NCBI GenBank assembly: GCA_905116865.2
Contig: CAJHNH020000561.1
Span: 62,001 to 126,000 of the forward strand
DNA length: 64,000 nt
From: Candidula unifasciata
Lineage: Eukaryota; Mollusca; Gastropoda; Stylommatophora; Geomitridae
Direction of reading: 5' to 3'
Shown here: positions 22,131 to 36,400 of the stretch, piece by piece
Layout of the letters: every line of letters starts with the position of its first letter
How positions within the stretch are numbered: the first letter of the stretch is position 1
The notes under the pieces: model-generated
Told to the model about the DNA's origin: nothing
What the model saw: the letters and a program-made list of their open reading frames with translations, nothing else
The model's database searches: none
Position numbers and translations under genes: made by a program

Positions 22131-25100
22131 ATGTCTGCTGCCTGCACTGAAACAACTGAGTTCTGGCGGCAGAAATGTAAAGAACTGGAGAAGATTGTCA
22201 AAACTTTATCTAGTCACTGTGTCAAAGGTTAGTGTTGGTGATCACAGTGCTTCATTAGAAGCTTTTCACCACTGTATTTTTTTTTCTCACACAGTATTTT
22301 TTTGTTTTTACAGATATGTTTAAATTAGACACAACCTTATTCCTTCTTTACCATTTTCTTGACTCCTTATTGTATCAGTCAATACATTTCTAGCTGATAA
22401 ATCAAAGTGATTCATCATCATCACTGTGATGCAATTATGTGTCACCTAGGACTATGAGCCTTTTCCTCCATTTCACTATATCCTTGCAATCCCTTCAATA
22501 CCATGGATAGAATCCAGTCCACGACCTTTAGCCTCTCTTGTCAATGTTCCGTTTAGGGTTTCTTCTGGATGTCCTTGCATCCTCAACTTTTTATTTCCCA
22601 TTTTATTGCCTGTTTGGTGATTCTCTGTTTCTGGTGTTTCATCTGCATGATCAGTATATATTTTTTTTAATTACTTATTCATGGCCCTGCTTTTAATGTT
22701 GAACTTTAGAAACAGTCTTTGACAATACCACTTAGTATATTTTTTAAGCAAAGTTTTATGCATAGTGGTTATGGCCCAGAGGTCAGCTTGTACAGATCTA
22801 GCATATATTCATAAAAGTTTTCTTTCTCTAGAGAGATTTTCATTCCTAACAATTTTGATAGGGTACTATAGCATTAACTCTTTGAGTCCCAGGTTGTTTA
22901 GCATCAGACACCCAAGGGGTAGTCAAGAGATACATAAAATTGGCGCATCTTGCGTTCATTGGGCCTCTAGCTAGGAACCTATGAACGTAGGATGCGTTCC
23001 TTGGGCCTCAAAGAGTTAACACCAGTCAGTTCTATACAGTTTCCACCTGCCTCGAGATTTTAACTGTGCACATCTTATACTTGAAACTTTATTTTCCTCA
23101 CTCTTATCCAAGAGACCTAATCATACAATATCACTAAGTGGTGAATAAAAAGTGTGACATCAGTATAATTGTTCTTGCAAAAGTCCCCATCTCTTTTCTG
23201 AGATTAAGCTATAGTATCTAAGGCAGACGCAGTAATAATCTCTCAACTAAGGTGTCGTCTAAAAGAAGAATCACTGCTGAAATCAGAAGATTCATGATTC
23301 CATTTGTTGTAGCAGTATTCTATTTTTATTCCCCAACAATCCCTGGTCACTTTGATGCATAATATGTATATGTTCATTTGCAGATATAAAAAGTTAAATG
23401 CATAATAGAAACTAAAATAGTTTGATTCAGATAACATTGCAAGCATAGAAAGTCATACATAATGAAGCATTCAACTTTTTTTGCTGTTTGGTTTTACAGT
23501 GGTGGAGAAACATGAAGAACTTCTTGTAAATTACAAGAAAAATCAAGAGCAGGTATAAAATTATTTGATTTTATTGAATGTTAAAAATATTTGTTATAAG
23601 CAATGGAAATGAAATGGTTGTATATAACTCTGAATTCATGTATGGTCTGTATAGTAGTTTTTAAATGTATTTATTTCTATATAGAGGGGCACACCAGTTA
23701 ATCCTAAATTATAATCACAATTGTTAAATTATAGCACACTGAATATAAAAAAGAAACCAATAGAAAAGAAGACTCTCTTATAAAACACAGGACACTTAAG
23801 GTTTTGGCAGCAATTGACATGAAACAAAGAATGTTGTTTCATGTTCCAGCATTCAATCCTGTCTGTGATAGATCATGGATTTGGAATGCTTACCATATCA
23901 AAGTGTCAGCTGTTGAAACTTGAATACATACAGAATGAAGCCATGAGGGTAATTCTGCGATGTACAAGATTTACCCTGGCAGTATGTGTGCGATATATAC
24001 TTGCACTGCCAACTATTACAAGCAAAGTCATATTTCAAAGTAGCCACAGAAAAGAAACACTTCCCGCATGAAGCGGTAGACAGAGCTAAGGGTCAAAGAC
24101 TGAAAAGGGGAAGGTCTTGGATGGTGCAAGCTAAAGACACAATTAGACATGTGTGTAGGCTTGATAACATTCAGCGCGGAGAGAAGTGGGTCATCATGAC
24201 CCAGCAAAAGTGAGAAGTGTATGGTTCTGATCACACTGAGCTATAAGTGCATGGACTGGCCAATGGGCACTGCAGAATCAGAAGTTCAACAATTGATTCA
24301 TGACATTTCTTGCCCAGGTGATGTAATAAACTGCACAGATGGCTCCATGTTGAGAGGCAGACGAAGCCCATGTGGTTTCTTAGCAAAAGTGAATGGATGT
24401 CGCCTAATGCAACAAAACCTGGCATGTGAAACCACAACATCTAGTTTGAGAATGGAGGTGGAGGCAGAAACTGCAACCTTTCACTGGCTTGAGACTCGGC
24501 TGTACACACATGTCATAGTTAGTTAGTTAGTTAGTTGGGTTATCCTCATTGCACTCCGGACATGTCCATAGGTGCTCAGATCCTCCCCTCAGTATGAAGC
24601 CCAACGTCCGATGGCTAATAGTACCAGTTCTATGTTGATTAACAAGTCTTCTGGCGTAGCTGGTGTGCGTCTCGTTTTTTGCTGTGCCGATCTTAATTCC
24701 CAAGTCTGCCATTCTGGCGAGTGATGTGGATTCACTGCCACCAAAGTCGTCTATCCTTCCCATTTCTCTGAGGGCATTGATAATATCAGCATGATCCATA
24801 GGCTGACCGTCGGTAGTGATAGCGGATCCAGCCAACCTGTCAGCTCTTTCATTTCCATCGACGCCTGCGTGTCCCGGAACAAAAATAAAGGTGACTCCAC
24901 GGACAGTGGACTTCTGTAATGATTCAAGCCATTGTCTTCGCACTGAACCTGCCTGAACCCTCCGGATCATAATCATTGAATCACTGAGTATACACACGCG
25001 GGTGTATTTTTGTGTTTCAAGCCAGGCAAGCGCTTGTGTCACTGCCATCACCTCCATCGTCATGCTGCTGGTTGTCATGGAGAAGGCGCCGTTGGCTTCT

Positions 25101-27416
25101 TTGACTGTTCTGCCCGCTGAGCGTGCTGTAAATGCCCATGCGCTTCTTCTTTGGCGTATAACGGATCCGTCTGTATAGATTATTTGCATCTGCTTAGTCT
25201 GAATTTTCACCGATGAGAGCGTTGACCTCTGCATTAACAGCAACAGGATTCTCTTCTCTACATCGCCTGTTGAGTGTGACAATACAGGAAAATGTACAAA
25301 TAAACGCCTGAGGCACAGGTATCCATTCTGCACCAGGTATGATGTCGGTTAGGCTGCATATTTGCCTAATAACATCTTCTGCCCGACCTAGCCACGATTT
25401 CCCCCTCTTCAGTCTGTCGCCCTTTTCACTAAAAAGCGCTTGATGCAGTGGGTGTTTCTTATCAGCACATATTTTGAGATATGCCCGAGCCCTCCACATC
25501 TTGATCCTTTGGTTCATTGTTGGAAAGTCAAGTAGATACCTCATTGCTCCACAGGATGTGTCTCTAGTACATCCCAAAATAATGCGCATGGCTTCATTTT
25601 GCACCTTTTCGAGTCGTTCAATCTGGGTAGCACTGACAGTGAGGATGGCCAGAGCGTATTCAATGGGGGAAAGGACCAGACCGTAGAATAGAAGTATTAG
25701 TAGTCTTTTGCTCAATGTTGGAAGCAGCCATAATCCTCATTGCAGATAGACCTTTGCGTGCTTTTGTTATCACATGGTCAACGTGTTCCCTGAATGACAA
25801 GCTGCGATCGAACCTCACCCCGAGAAACGTCATAACGTTGGTTCTGATCAATACATTATCACGCATTTTCACTTCTGGTAAGTCCGACTTGACAATGTGA
25901 TTGTTCAAAGAGAACCATGACACTGATGCCTTCGAAGGATTGACATAGGCATTGGAACCATCACACCAGGCGGCAATTCGATCGAGTTCTTTGTGCATAG
26001 TGCTGGCGATCTCCTGTCTATCACGCCCTCGTCGATAAATCAAAATGTCATCAGCAAATGACAAAGTCCTCCCCTTTCCATTCAACTGCTGCTCAGTGAT
26101 CATCACCGTATAAACGTTGAATAAGACTGGTGATAGCGGTGATCCCTGTGGCAAGCCTGGACATATCGTTTGCGGTTCTGAGGACCAGCTACCACATCTT
26201 AGTACAATCTTTCTCTGGAACAGGACCGCAGCAATCCAGCGGATCAGAATAGGATTAACTTCTAGTTTAAGCAGTAATTGCATTAAATAATCGTATGGTA
26301 CTTTATTGTAGGCATCTTCTAAGTCCAACACTGCCGCACATGTCTCTTCTTTAATCTGAAATCCCTCGTACACATCGTAGGCGAAAAACTGCAGCATTGA
26401 ACCATGTCTCTTTATTTAACCTGTACCCTCCAAGTGTTGGTGGGAACTTATCATGTAGTTCCAAGTAGGTGGTCAATCTTTGTGCGACAATTTTTTCCAA
26501 AAGTTTGCCAACAGTATTCTGCATCGAGATGATTCTGTAGCCACAGATCTTCGAGTGGTCTTTATTAGGCTTTGGTAGTGGGAACAAATAACTATGGAGC
26601 CATTCCTCTTGTATCTGGCCACTCTGAATGCTGATATTGAATTCATTTGCCACGCTTTTCAAATCAGCATTCGACATCATCAGCATGTCGTTGTATCGGA
26701 TGCCGTCAGGGCCTGGAGCAGTGCTGCGCGATTTCTTGAGGCAAGTTCTTAAGGTATCTGCAGTGATTGTGAGATCAGTGCCTAGCACAGTGTTCTCGCA
26801 CAGCATCGACAGTTTCATCTTAACCCCTATTCTTGTAGCTTCGTCTTTTTGGTCAGTTTGCTCCAAGTAGCGCGCCAGAAGGGTTTTTCCTTTATCAGCA
26901 TCAGTTCTCTGCCATATCAGGTCTGTACCCTGAAAATCAGGGATACCCCTTGGTCGTGCGGCGCCGTGCATGCTCCGTTGAAGGCGCCAGAATGTCACAA
27001 TTGTAACCGACTCACAGAATATGTTGAGAAAGGTTTAGACTGGTATGCTCCGTGAAGAGTGGCAAGCATCCCTTCATAGGTCTCGGGTTGTTAGTGTCCT
27101 TTGGATATCTTCCCCAAGATATTATATATATATATAGACACACTTCTTGAAATATGTTAGTAGTAAACAGCAGTATCCTGTCCAACCCTTATTCATTTCT
27201 TGACATTAATTTTCTTATAACCTAGAAAACAAATTTACTTTAGTAACATTAAAACCAAAACAACCTCCTCCCACCCCCACCCCCACCAAAGTTACAGGGC
27301 TTTGTCTTTTCCAGAAAAAAAGATGCAGGTACTTACAACAGTGTCTGAAAGTGCTGATACTCATCACAGTATTACAGTAAAAGTAAAGGACCCTTTTTGA
27401 TGCCATTAAGGCGTAT

Positions 27417-27463
<47 letters not shown>

Positions 27464-30400
27464 CTAGACCTGTATTTCATAGACCAAACGGCACTTGGTG
27501 GGTGATGTGGTCAGCATCACACCGGCCACCTTTACTAGGCTGGATCGACCTGGGAGCCATGGTCACTTTTGAAAAAAGTCCGGCCCTCGTTAGGAAACTG
27601 AACCCACGACCTTCCAATCCACAGGTGCGCTTTTAGCCGCTTGACCACGGCAGCTCTCACAGTATTACATTGACTGCAAATTTAAAAAATATGCTAAAAA
27701 AGGTGCGACTACTGCTTATGACACACATAAAAAAGGTCATCTTATTCATGGGGGCGTCTTATAAATGAAAATCTTTGGTAGATTCTTCTTCTGCTTCTTC
27801 TCTTCCACCTTGTACCTCAGTGGCAGATGGTAGATTCACTCTGTTTATAGATGGTATTTTTTTTTAAACACTGTCCTCTTGTTTGCAGTATGTGAGCTTG
27901 GTCCAGAAACTGAAGGATCAGGGTGAACAGATTAAGAAGGCAAAATTAGGTAAGATTATAATAATTTATATGTTTTTTAAGAGAATTAAAAAAAAAACAT
28001 TTGTAAACACAAATCTACCATTTACTTTTATAATTAAATGCTTTATAGTTTTTGACAATTGCTAATATATCTAAAGTAAGAAAAATTAGCAAAAAGAGTT
28101 GTGGCCACAGACAAATAAAGTAAATAATATTGCAAAATTACCTCACTAAGATGGAGATAATTCAGATTTTAAGGGCTTCATAGAGAACAGACTGATTATA
28201 TTATGTTTTATTTTCACAGTTTTGGAGCCTGTCACCCAAGAATATCAAGCCCTGAGGGATAAGTATGAGATGGCAATCCAGTGTCAGTATGAAGCTGAGA
28301 ATTATGCTTCAAAAGTAAGTTGCAGACTTTGTGTATCTGAATGTTTTTTTTTTTTTTAGCGTTATGGTGCATGCATATGCAAACTGTATATGCTGTGAAT
28401 ATTTATTTAATTTAACCATTTTTAAACACAAGAACAGTACATTCAAACATTTATATTTATGTATTTTTGGATAACTGTGTTACAAATACTTCAGAAAGAA
28501 TACATTTGCAGATGATATTGTTCTCTAAATAAGAAAAGCAACAACATGCAAGAAAAATTGGGCTACAAATAAATTATGAAAAGATTATGAAGACACAGAT
28601 AACAAACAGGTCCTGCAGATGTAACATGGAGACAAAAAAAAAATTACGGTAACAGAACAGTTGACTTATTTAAGTAGTAATCTTGATTGTCAAGAAAACA
28701 AAGAAATTAGGATGTACACTGGCAAAGCCTCAGCAACCTGTAAAAACATTAACAAAATATTGAACTCTAACTTGTATGGTTTTATAACCGAATAATGTGT
28801 TTTCGGTTAGAATTTTTTGTTTCTTTCAGTTTTAACATATGCCACTGAAAGTTAGAGAACAACAGACATGAAACAAATGTTAAATGCATTTGAAAACACA
28901 CGCACAGTGTAATGTTGTGAATTCCCGGGCAAATCCCAGAGAGTTCCCGATGGGGAGGACAAGGTCGGAGGACCAGTGATACAAGATAAAAACGAGATAA
29001 GTGGGTCTCGTGTATTCCATGGTGAACAAAGTAAGGGATACAAGAAAAGCACGCAACTGGAACGGAAGACGTGAACCGAGAGACAGGAGTAAGACAGTTG
29101 AAGTTCGGACCTGGTAGCGAGAGGTCGCATGAATGGACGCCTGAGAAGAATGAACGAATTGTGAACAATTGTTATATTTCGAGAGGAAGAATGAATGTTT
29201 TCCATGTGTCTTGATACCGAGTACAAGGGTTCGTAAAGGATGGATGGATGATTCGAAAGACCCTGATGGATTCATGTAGAGAGTGAGAAGTTCGACCAGG
29301 TCGTCAGAATCAGCTATACAGGAAGAACACGAGGACGCGAGAATGTATGCATACGCTATGTTGTGATTCACCGAATAAAAGCATGCAACTCAATGTTCGT
29401 TTCTGCTGTGTCGTTACAACTTACTGTTCGTCAGAAAGCAATGTGGCTTACTAAAACATACCCCTAGCAGAGCACATTGCACATGAGGAAAATTGTTAAC
29501 TCAAAATGTGATGAATTCAAGAAGGGTGAAGAAAAAATGCCTGGGCAACCACAAGTATTAACAGTTAAAGGACATAACAAAGAAAGAAATAATTTAGTGA
29601 AGCCTGTAGAGAGATAGGACGTTCAGAGGATTTTGGGAGAAGCACATCCAAATCTTTGTTAAGAGTGCAAGAATTGGGAGTAAAGATTGGCACAGCCAGG
29701 GCACAAGAAGCACATCGGACGCACAAGAAATCTTGTCAACCAGCAAAGGACTAGGACTATCAGCCAGGGTACACTGATGTAGAAGTTAAAGGGGTAATCA
29801 GAGCACCTATGGATGTATCTGGAGTGCTGTGAATATAACTCAAACCATAACTCATAACTATATTTTAAGACAGATAAGATAGAGCTATGACCAGTAGAGC
29901 TATAACTGGTCACATCCTGACAATAAATGATTGATTGATTGATTGATTGGCACCTTTCCATCTTTCCAGACGATAATGTTATATTATGCTATAAGGAGGC
30001 ATGGGACTCACAGCCCATGGCGATGGTGAGTGTGACTAACCAGACCTGCCCGTGTCAAGAAAAGTCTCCCACAATGATAGCATAGGATTTCATGAACATT
30101 GTTGTCAACATTTGTGTTTAATCCGATGACAATAAACAGAGTATCATGAAAAGGCACTGAAATGGGAAATAAGAATGACAGAGGAAAATCAAAGAGAAAC
30201 CCTGAGGTAAAAATTGACGAGAGAAGCCAGAAGTGCTGGACTGGATAATTAAAATAATTTGTCCTGAGATTTTGCATCGATTAGCAGAAAGAGGAAGAGA
30301 ACAGTCCAGTAGTAATTGATTCCTTACCCACATAGGGTAGCAGGCTACTTGGTTTAGCCATCATGTCCCCTAAATTATTTGTATACACTTCAGTTAGGTT

Positions 30401-33400
30401 TGCGAGTTATTCTTTTTGGATTAGCATAAGAACAGTGGCTGTTTGAGTCATTGGGTTTCAAACCTTTAGGCTGCAGTCCCTAATAAAAAAAATATTTTAA
30501 AAATCATTAACTAGTGTTTTTCCAACAAAATATTATTTATATTGCTAATTAGAAGAGAAAAATCTGAGTCAGGTAACTAGCTAAGTATCTGTTGGTTGCT
30601 ATATGCTGTTTTGTGTGGCTCTGTTGCTTAGAGGTTGTGAAGATTATTTCACAAATTCATATGCAACATTTACCACGGTTCGATTTCCTCAATGTTTTTT
30701 TTTTGGAAAATAAAATAAACTTGTCAAGAGTTTAAATTAAATTTACCTGTATGGCGATGTTACATAAGGGGCATAAGAATTTTAGAAAGGCTTAGTTGGG
30801 GCATGGCACTAAAAAAATGGTTGGGGAAAACTTGAATTAGAAGAAAACTTGAATTAGATAAAAGATAGTCTTTAACTGCAGAAAAACTGAGCCAGTAATA
30901 CTATTGACATTCCTATATTTACTTCTAGTTGAATCAGAAGAACAAAGTTCTAGCAAGGCAGAGCCAGTTACTAATGAGCAAAGTAGGACAACTGAACATT
31001 GTGGAGGTGAATTTTGAGGATGACCCAATTAACTCTGATGAAACTGAGTATCACAAAGGTCTAGACAGGAAAATCAAAGGTAGGAATACATTTATAAGGT
31101 ACATCTCAATGTTTTACATAAAACACTACTTCCACTTAGTACTGATACCAGCTGTGATCTATTTGTAACCCTTTCATTACCAATTAGTTACTTTAATTTG
31201 TTCTACCACTATGAGTTGTAACTGAATGTGTTAAATGTCCCAGTCTGAAGGAGTTGTAAAAAAAAAAACTACTGGACAAATGAAAGACATCAAGTAACCT
31301 GGACAGTATGGGTTAACAATAACTCTTTGTGGTGGAATAGAGCAAGAACAATATATTATCTTTGGCGTATGTAAGAAAAGAATGGTGAGTTATTTGAAAC
31401 CCAAGTAGTTAAACGAAAGTAGTTGCTCTTCTCCATGCCTTCGAAGCATTTTGAGTATATTATGCTAGGGCCATATTTTTATAGGCAAGTCTGCATTCAT
31501 ATTATGCCGGCAAACTTCATTTAATTAGTAACCATGAAAATAGACACCTGTGAAGGGCTGCATAAGTGATCAGAAGAGATAAAATCAGGAATGAAATAAT
31601 AAGAGAAAAATTTGGCACAGAAACAGCTCTAAATTACGTACAAAAACAAAATCGTATGAGTTGACCACTCAGAGAGAATGTCTTTTGATGCTATACTGTA
31701 TGAGGAATACTCTAAATGTGCAGAATGATGTAGAGCAAAAAGTAAAACAAGATGGAAAGATAACATCAGAGAGACTCTACAACAGCAATGTGTGTCTATG
31801 GTAGAGACAGCATCAGAGCAAGTTAATATTCTACACCTTAGAACAGGACACAATCGACTTCGCAGCCACATGTACACAAAATTTAAAATTGGAGAATCAG
31901 CCATTTGCACACGTGGATAGCACCTGAGATAACAGAGCATGTCATGCAAGACTGTCCCAAATGTAACATATCAATATCAAGGCACAACTTTTGGCCAAGA
32001 GAAACATCGGTGCAAGTCAAACTTTACGGGTCGCTGAGTGAATTACAAAAGACAGTGAAGTTCATACTGGAGACAACTAGAGTCCATGGCATTTTGTTCC
32101 CATAAGTCCGCCTCAATACCTGTATCATTCATGTCCCGCTTGCATACATCTTTATAACGTAGTAGAGGTCGGCCTCAACATCTTCTTCCTGTCTTTAATT
32201 CACCATAAAGGATGTCCTTAGGGACTCTGCCATCCTCCATTCTCCAGGTGACCCAGCCACCTGAGCCTTCGTAGACTGAGCATGGAAAAGACTGTTGTAG
32301 TACCTGCTCTTTCCAGTACCTCAGTGTTTGTGATTTTGTCCTGCCACTTAATATCAAGTATTCTTCTTAGGCATCGCATGTAAAAGCTATTAAGCCGTCT
32401 CTCCTGGTGCAAGTAGGTTGACCAAGTTTCACTGCCATAAAGCAGAGTGCTGAGAACACAAGCCTGATAGACAAGGAATTTTGTTTTAATTGTGAGCTTT
32501 CTGTTCTCCCAAACTCTCTTTGTCAATCTGCTCATTGTTGTTGCTGCCTTACTTATCCTGATGTTGATTTCTTGGTCCAGCGATAGTTTACTATTCACTG
32601 TGGAACCCAGATAGGTAAAATGGTCCACTGTCTCAAGTTCTTCACCGTCAAAGTAGACTGTAGGTCTGTCATTGACACCTTGCACCATAACCCTTGTCTT
32701 CTTTTTGCTGACTGTTAGTCCAAATTCACAGCACGCATTGGCAAAGGCAGATAGTAAACATTGCAGCTCCTCCTCTGAGTGGGTGGTTATTGCGGCATCA
32801 TCTGCAAACAGCAGCTCTCTGATAAGTACCTTTCTTATCCTGGTTTTGGCCTTCAGATTGAGAATGAATGAAAATACCACCCTCCTGATCTCGAAAAGCA
32901 TGTGTAAAAAAAAGTGAAAAGTATATTCCAAAGAGGGTAGGAGCAAGTACACACCCCTGCTTCACTCCATTTTTTTTATTAAAAACTCTTCCGATGTTTC
33001 ACCATCAAAGTTGGTTGTACCTTTCATACCTGTATGAAACGACTCAAAAATACTCAGCAGAGTAGGTGGACACCCAGTCTTCTTCAGTGCACTGAACAGA
33101 CCTTTTCGACTAACCAAAAAGGTCTGTTCAGTGCAAAGAATGGGTAACACCAATATATTTTGAGTAAATCATGCTACAGAGGCTGCCGGATCAGAAGAGC
33201 AGTGTTTTGCATATCTTGTGTATAGGAGCTTGGTTACCACTAATTGACTTTCGTGAACGATAAAGTCTTTTTTTGTTGTTGAACACTTTATAGAACTTCT
33301 GGAAGAGAAGAGTGCACTCACGGCTCAGGTGAAGAGTTTATATGAAGATTACCAGATAGAGAAAGAAAGGAGCAACCAGCTGAAAGAGAGGGTATGTTAT

Positions 33401-36400
33401 TGAAACTGATGGCACCAACCATGGATTTCATTCACATTTTTCTGTTGATAGTTGGACTCTTTTCCTTAATATCATGTGTTTCTAATCAATGATGTTTTTT
33501 TCTTCATTTTTTTTTTTACACAATAATTTAAGCAGTTTATGATCTTTTTAGCAGTTTTTGCTACATTATGTCAATAAATTAGGTGCTGTCTCCACCGTGA
33601 AGGTTGGCTGCAATGAATCTTCAACACACTCAGTCTGTTGTCCCAGTTGTACAGGCAGTTAGACTGCTGCCTGCCCATCTTTTGATGTTGTCCTCCTGCT
33701 TGTATCATTGCCTACCTCTTGCTGTCTTGTCTTAAACCTTTCCCTCCACTAGAGTTTTTGAAAGCGTTTTATGTCTTGTAATGTGGCCAAAATATTTCAA
33801 TTACCTTTTTATTTTATTTATTTATTTAAGTAACTCTCTTTTCATTTGTAGCCATTCCAGAACCATTGTATTGAAAAGTTTTTGTTTCCGTGAAACACAA
33901 CCTATTCTTCTGTATACCCACATATCCGGAGATTCAGTTATAGTTGCTTGTTCATTGTCCAAGTTTCTGCACCATACAGCAGAATTGAGTATACATAACA
34001 CTTGACGATTCTCATTTTAGTGTGTTATCTCTTGAGCTGTCAGTAACTTGCACATCATCTTATTGAAGACATTTTAGCCATTCCTATTCTTTTTTTTATT
34101 TCATTACATACATCCGGTTTTATTTAGCACAATTCAAATGAAATAATAATATGTTTGAATGTTTAGCATTGTGCAAGCATTTTTAACTTAACTCTTTGAG
34201 TCCCAGAGGGTTTAGCATCACAGGCCCAAGAGGTAGTCAAGAGATACATAAAATTGGCGCATCATGCGTTCATTGGGCTTCTAGGCAGTAACCTGTGAAC
34301 GGATGATGAGTTCCTTGGGACTCAAAGAGTTAAATATGAAATATTAATGTTAAAGAAGTGAATATATGTCTTATTAAATGACTTGTCTAAGTGACAGTTT
34401 TACACCATGTTGACTAAAGTCATGAAATGTTATTAGTGAGTGACATTTTTTAAATTAAAAAAAAAATATCTGCTAATCTGTTTTCAAAATGTAATAAAGA
34501 AAGTTTGCTAAAAGGGAAAACATATTTATAAATGCAAAGTTTGCCATGACTGACATATAATAATACCCAGTCCTTTATGATCTGTGACATTATAGATTTG
34601 TCAGACATATGATTGGTCAGCCAAGTTTCTGAAAAAAAAACAACTTTCTGGCAAAAATAAGGATTAGGTACTTGAAAGAAGAAAGAATGACAATTTTCTT
34701 ATTTAGTTTAACACTTTAAAACAGGCTTTTTCAATTGCTGTTTTCCCAGAAGTTAAAATGTTATTACTGTTGATTGATTTAACAGCTAGAGGCTTGCAGA
34801 GCTGAGCTGAAGGCAGCCAAGAGCACTATAGCAACACAAGAGAGTACCCTACAGCAACTGGCTAAGACTTCTGAGGCTGCCTGCAAGGAATATGAAGATC
34901 TACAGAAGCAGTTTGAGCTAGAATATACTGGTCGCACTCAAGTGGAAAAAATGGCTAATAATGTAAGTGAACACATTTTTGTGATAGTTTATTTTGCCTT
35001 TTTATTTTAATTATTCTTTCTACTATCGTAGCGTTGCAGAGTTGACAGTTTTGGATTGTCAAGGACTCACAGCCATATGTTAAAACTGGTTGTATGTAGC
35101 AAGCAAGAATTCTTTTTCTAACCCTCAGTGACAAAGATATATCATCTTATGGAATATATCAGTGTATACCTAGAAGCTCAAGCACGATCCTTTGTCTCTC
35201 TTTACTAACTCTTGGGTCTGTGATAATAAACCTACTGGGACTCAAAGAGTTGAACAACACTCTGTAGCAAGCCAGAAAGAGACATTTAAGTAAACCAGAA
35301 GCGCCGGCTTTTGTGCTTTACGGAGCGAGAGGGTTAATATTTTGTCTTTCTTTTCTGCCTTCTTTTTGTTTCTTTTTGCATAACTTAATTGCATAAGATT
35401 TTTCATACAAACATGAAGTCCTTGAGATGTTTATCCTACAGACTGGAAGAGAAAAACCACATAACCTATCTCGTTACATGATTTAAGCCCAATGTTTTGA
35501 TGACTTTTCTGCAGCCCACCAGTGGGTTGAACAACACTGCTTTACAGAGGATCATAAACCAACCTCAGCATTTGTTGGCTGTTTGTTGTTTTACTGAGCA
35601 CTGTTACATTTATTTTCCTGTTGCTTTCTCAATGGTTTTATGCTTATACCATTGTCAAAATCAGCACAAATCAGCTACAGCTGAATCGAACTTGTTATTC
35701 TAGAATTATGAAACTGCATTCATAACCCATTCTCTACTGATGCTGATTTAAGGTAACAATAATAAATTTGTCTGTTGAGTTATGAAACATTTTTAGAGAA
35801 CAATACTTGTGTGTAATTACACAAATACGTTTATAAACACTTTTTCTTTTGCAGCTTTATGCTGAGAGAGAAGCGGCTCGCCGTCAGAGTGCAATGCTAA
35901 TGAAAGACATTGGGAATGATAACAAGCTCATGGAAGCATTGATAGAAGTAGAGGATGTTACAACAAAAATGGAAGCAATGAAAGCTGAGTTAGAGAACAA
36001 AGTTAGTTTATCTTGATGGAAAACAAAAGTTAATTTTAACTAGTTAATGTTGGGGTACTATTCAGTTTTTTCTCCCCATCTTGTTTATGGCAAGATTTTT
36101 TAGGGAATTCCCTGGGACAGATCTACTCTGGAGGGTGGTGGGGTGTTAGGGTGAGGGTTAGTTTTAGTTTCTGTTCATTAAACACTAATCCTAAATCACT
36201 ACAACTCCTGTATTCTAGGCATGTGATGTGTTGCTTGTTTTCACCATTGTTATCATTTACTGCATCATCATTTCCACTGTGTGTTACTTGTGTTTGTTGG
36301 TCGCCCTCACTCTGCTTTGTGTGAAAGCATTGTTCTAACTTTGTGACTTGGCCTTTGACATTAATTTCCTTGACCTGCCAGTATTGTTGTATTTAACCCT

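Noticed and set aside
24524..27008. Active autonomous retrotransposon
   Set aside because: Frameshifts between RT and RNase H segments and no endonuclease.
28782..29371. Overlapping minus-strand open frames of 120-160 codons
   Set aside because: Three frames overlap one another, are Ser/Leu/His-rich without a domain, and coincide with the candidate LTR.
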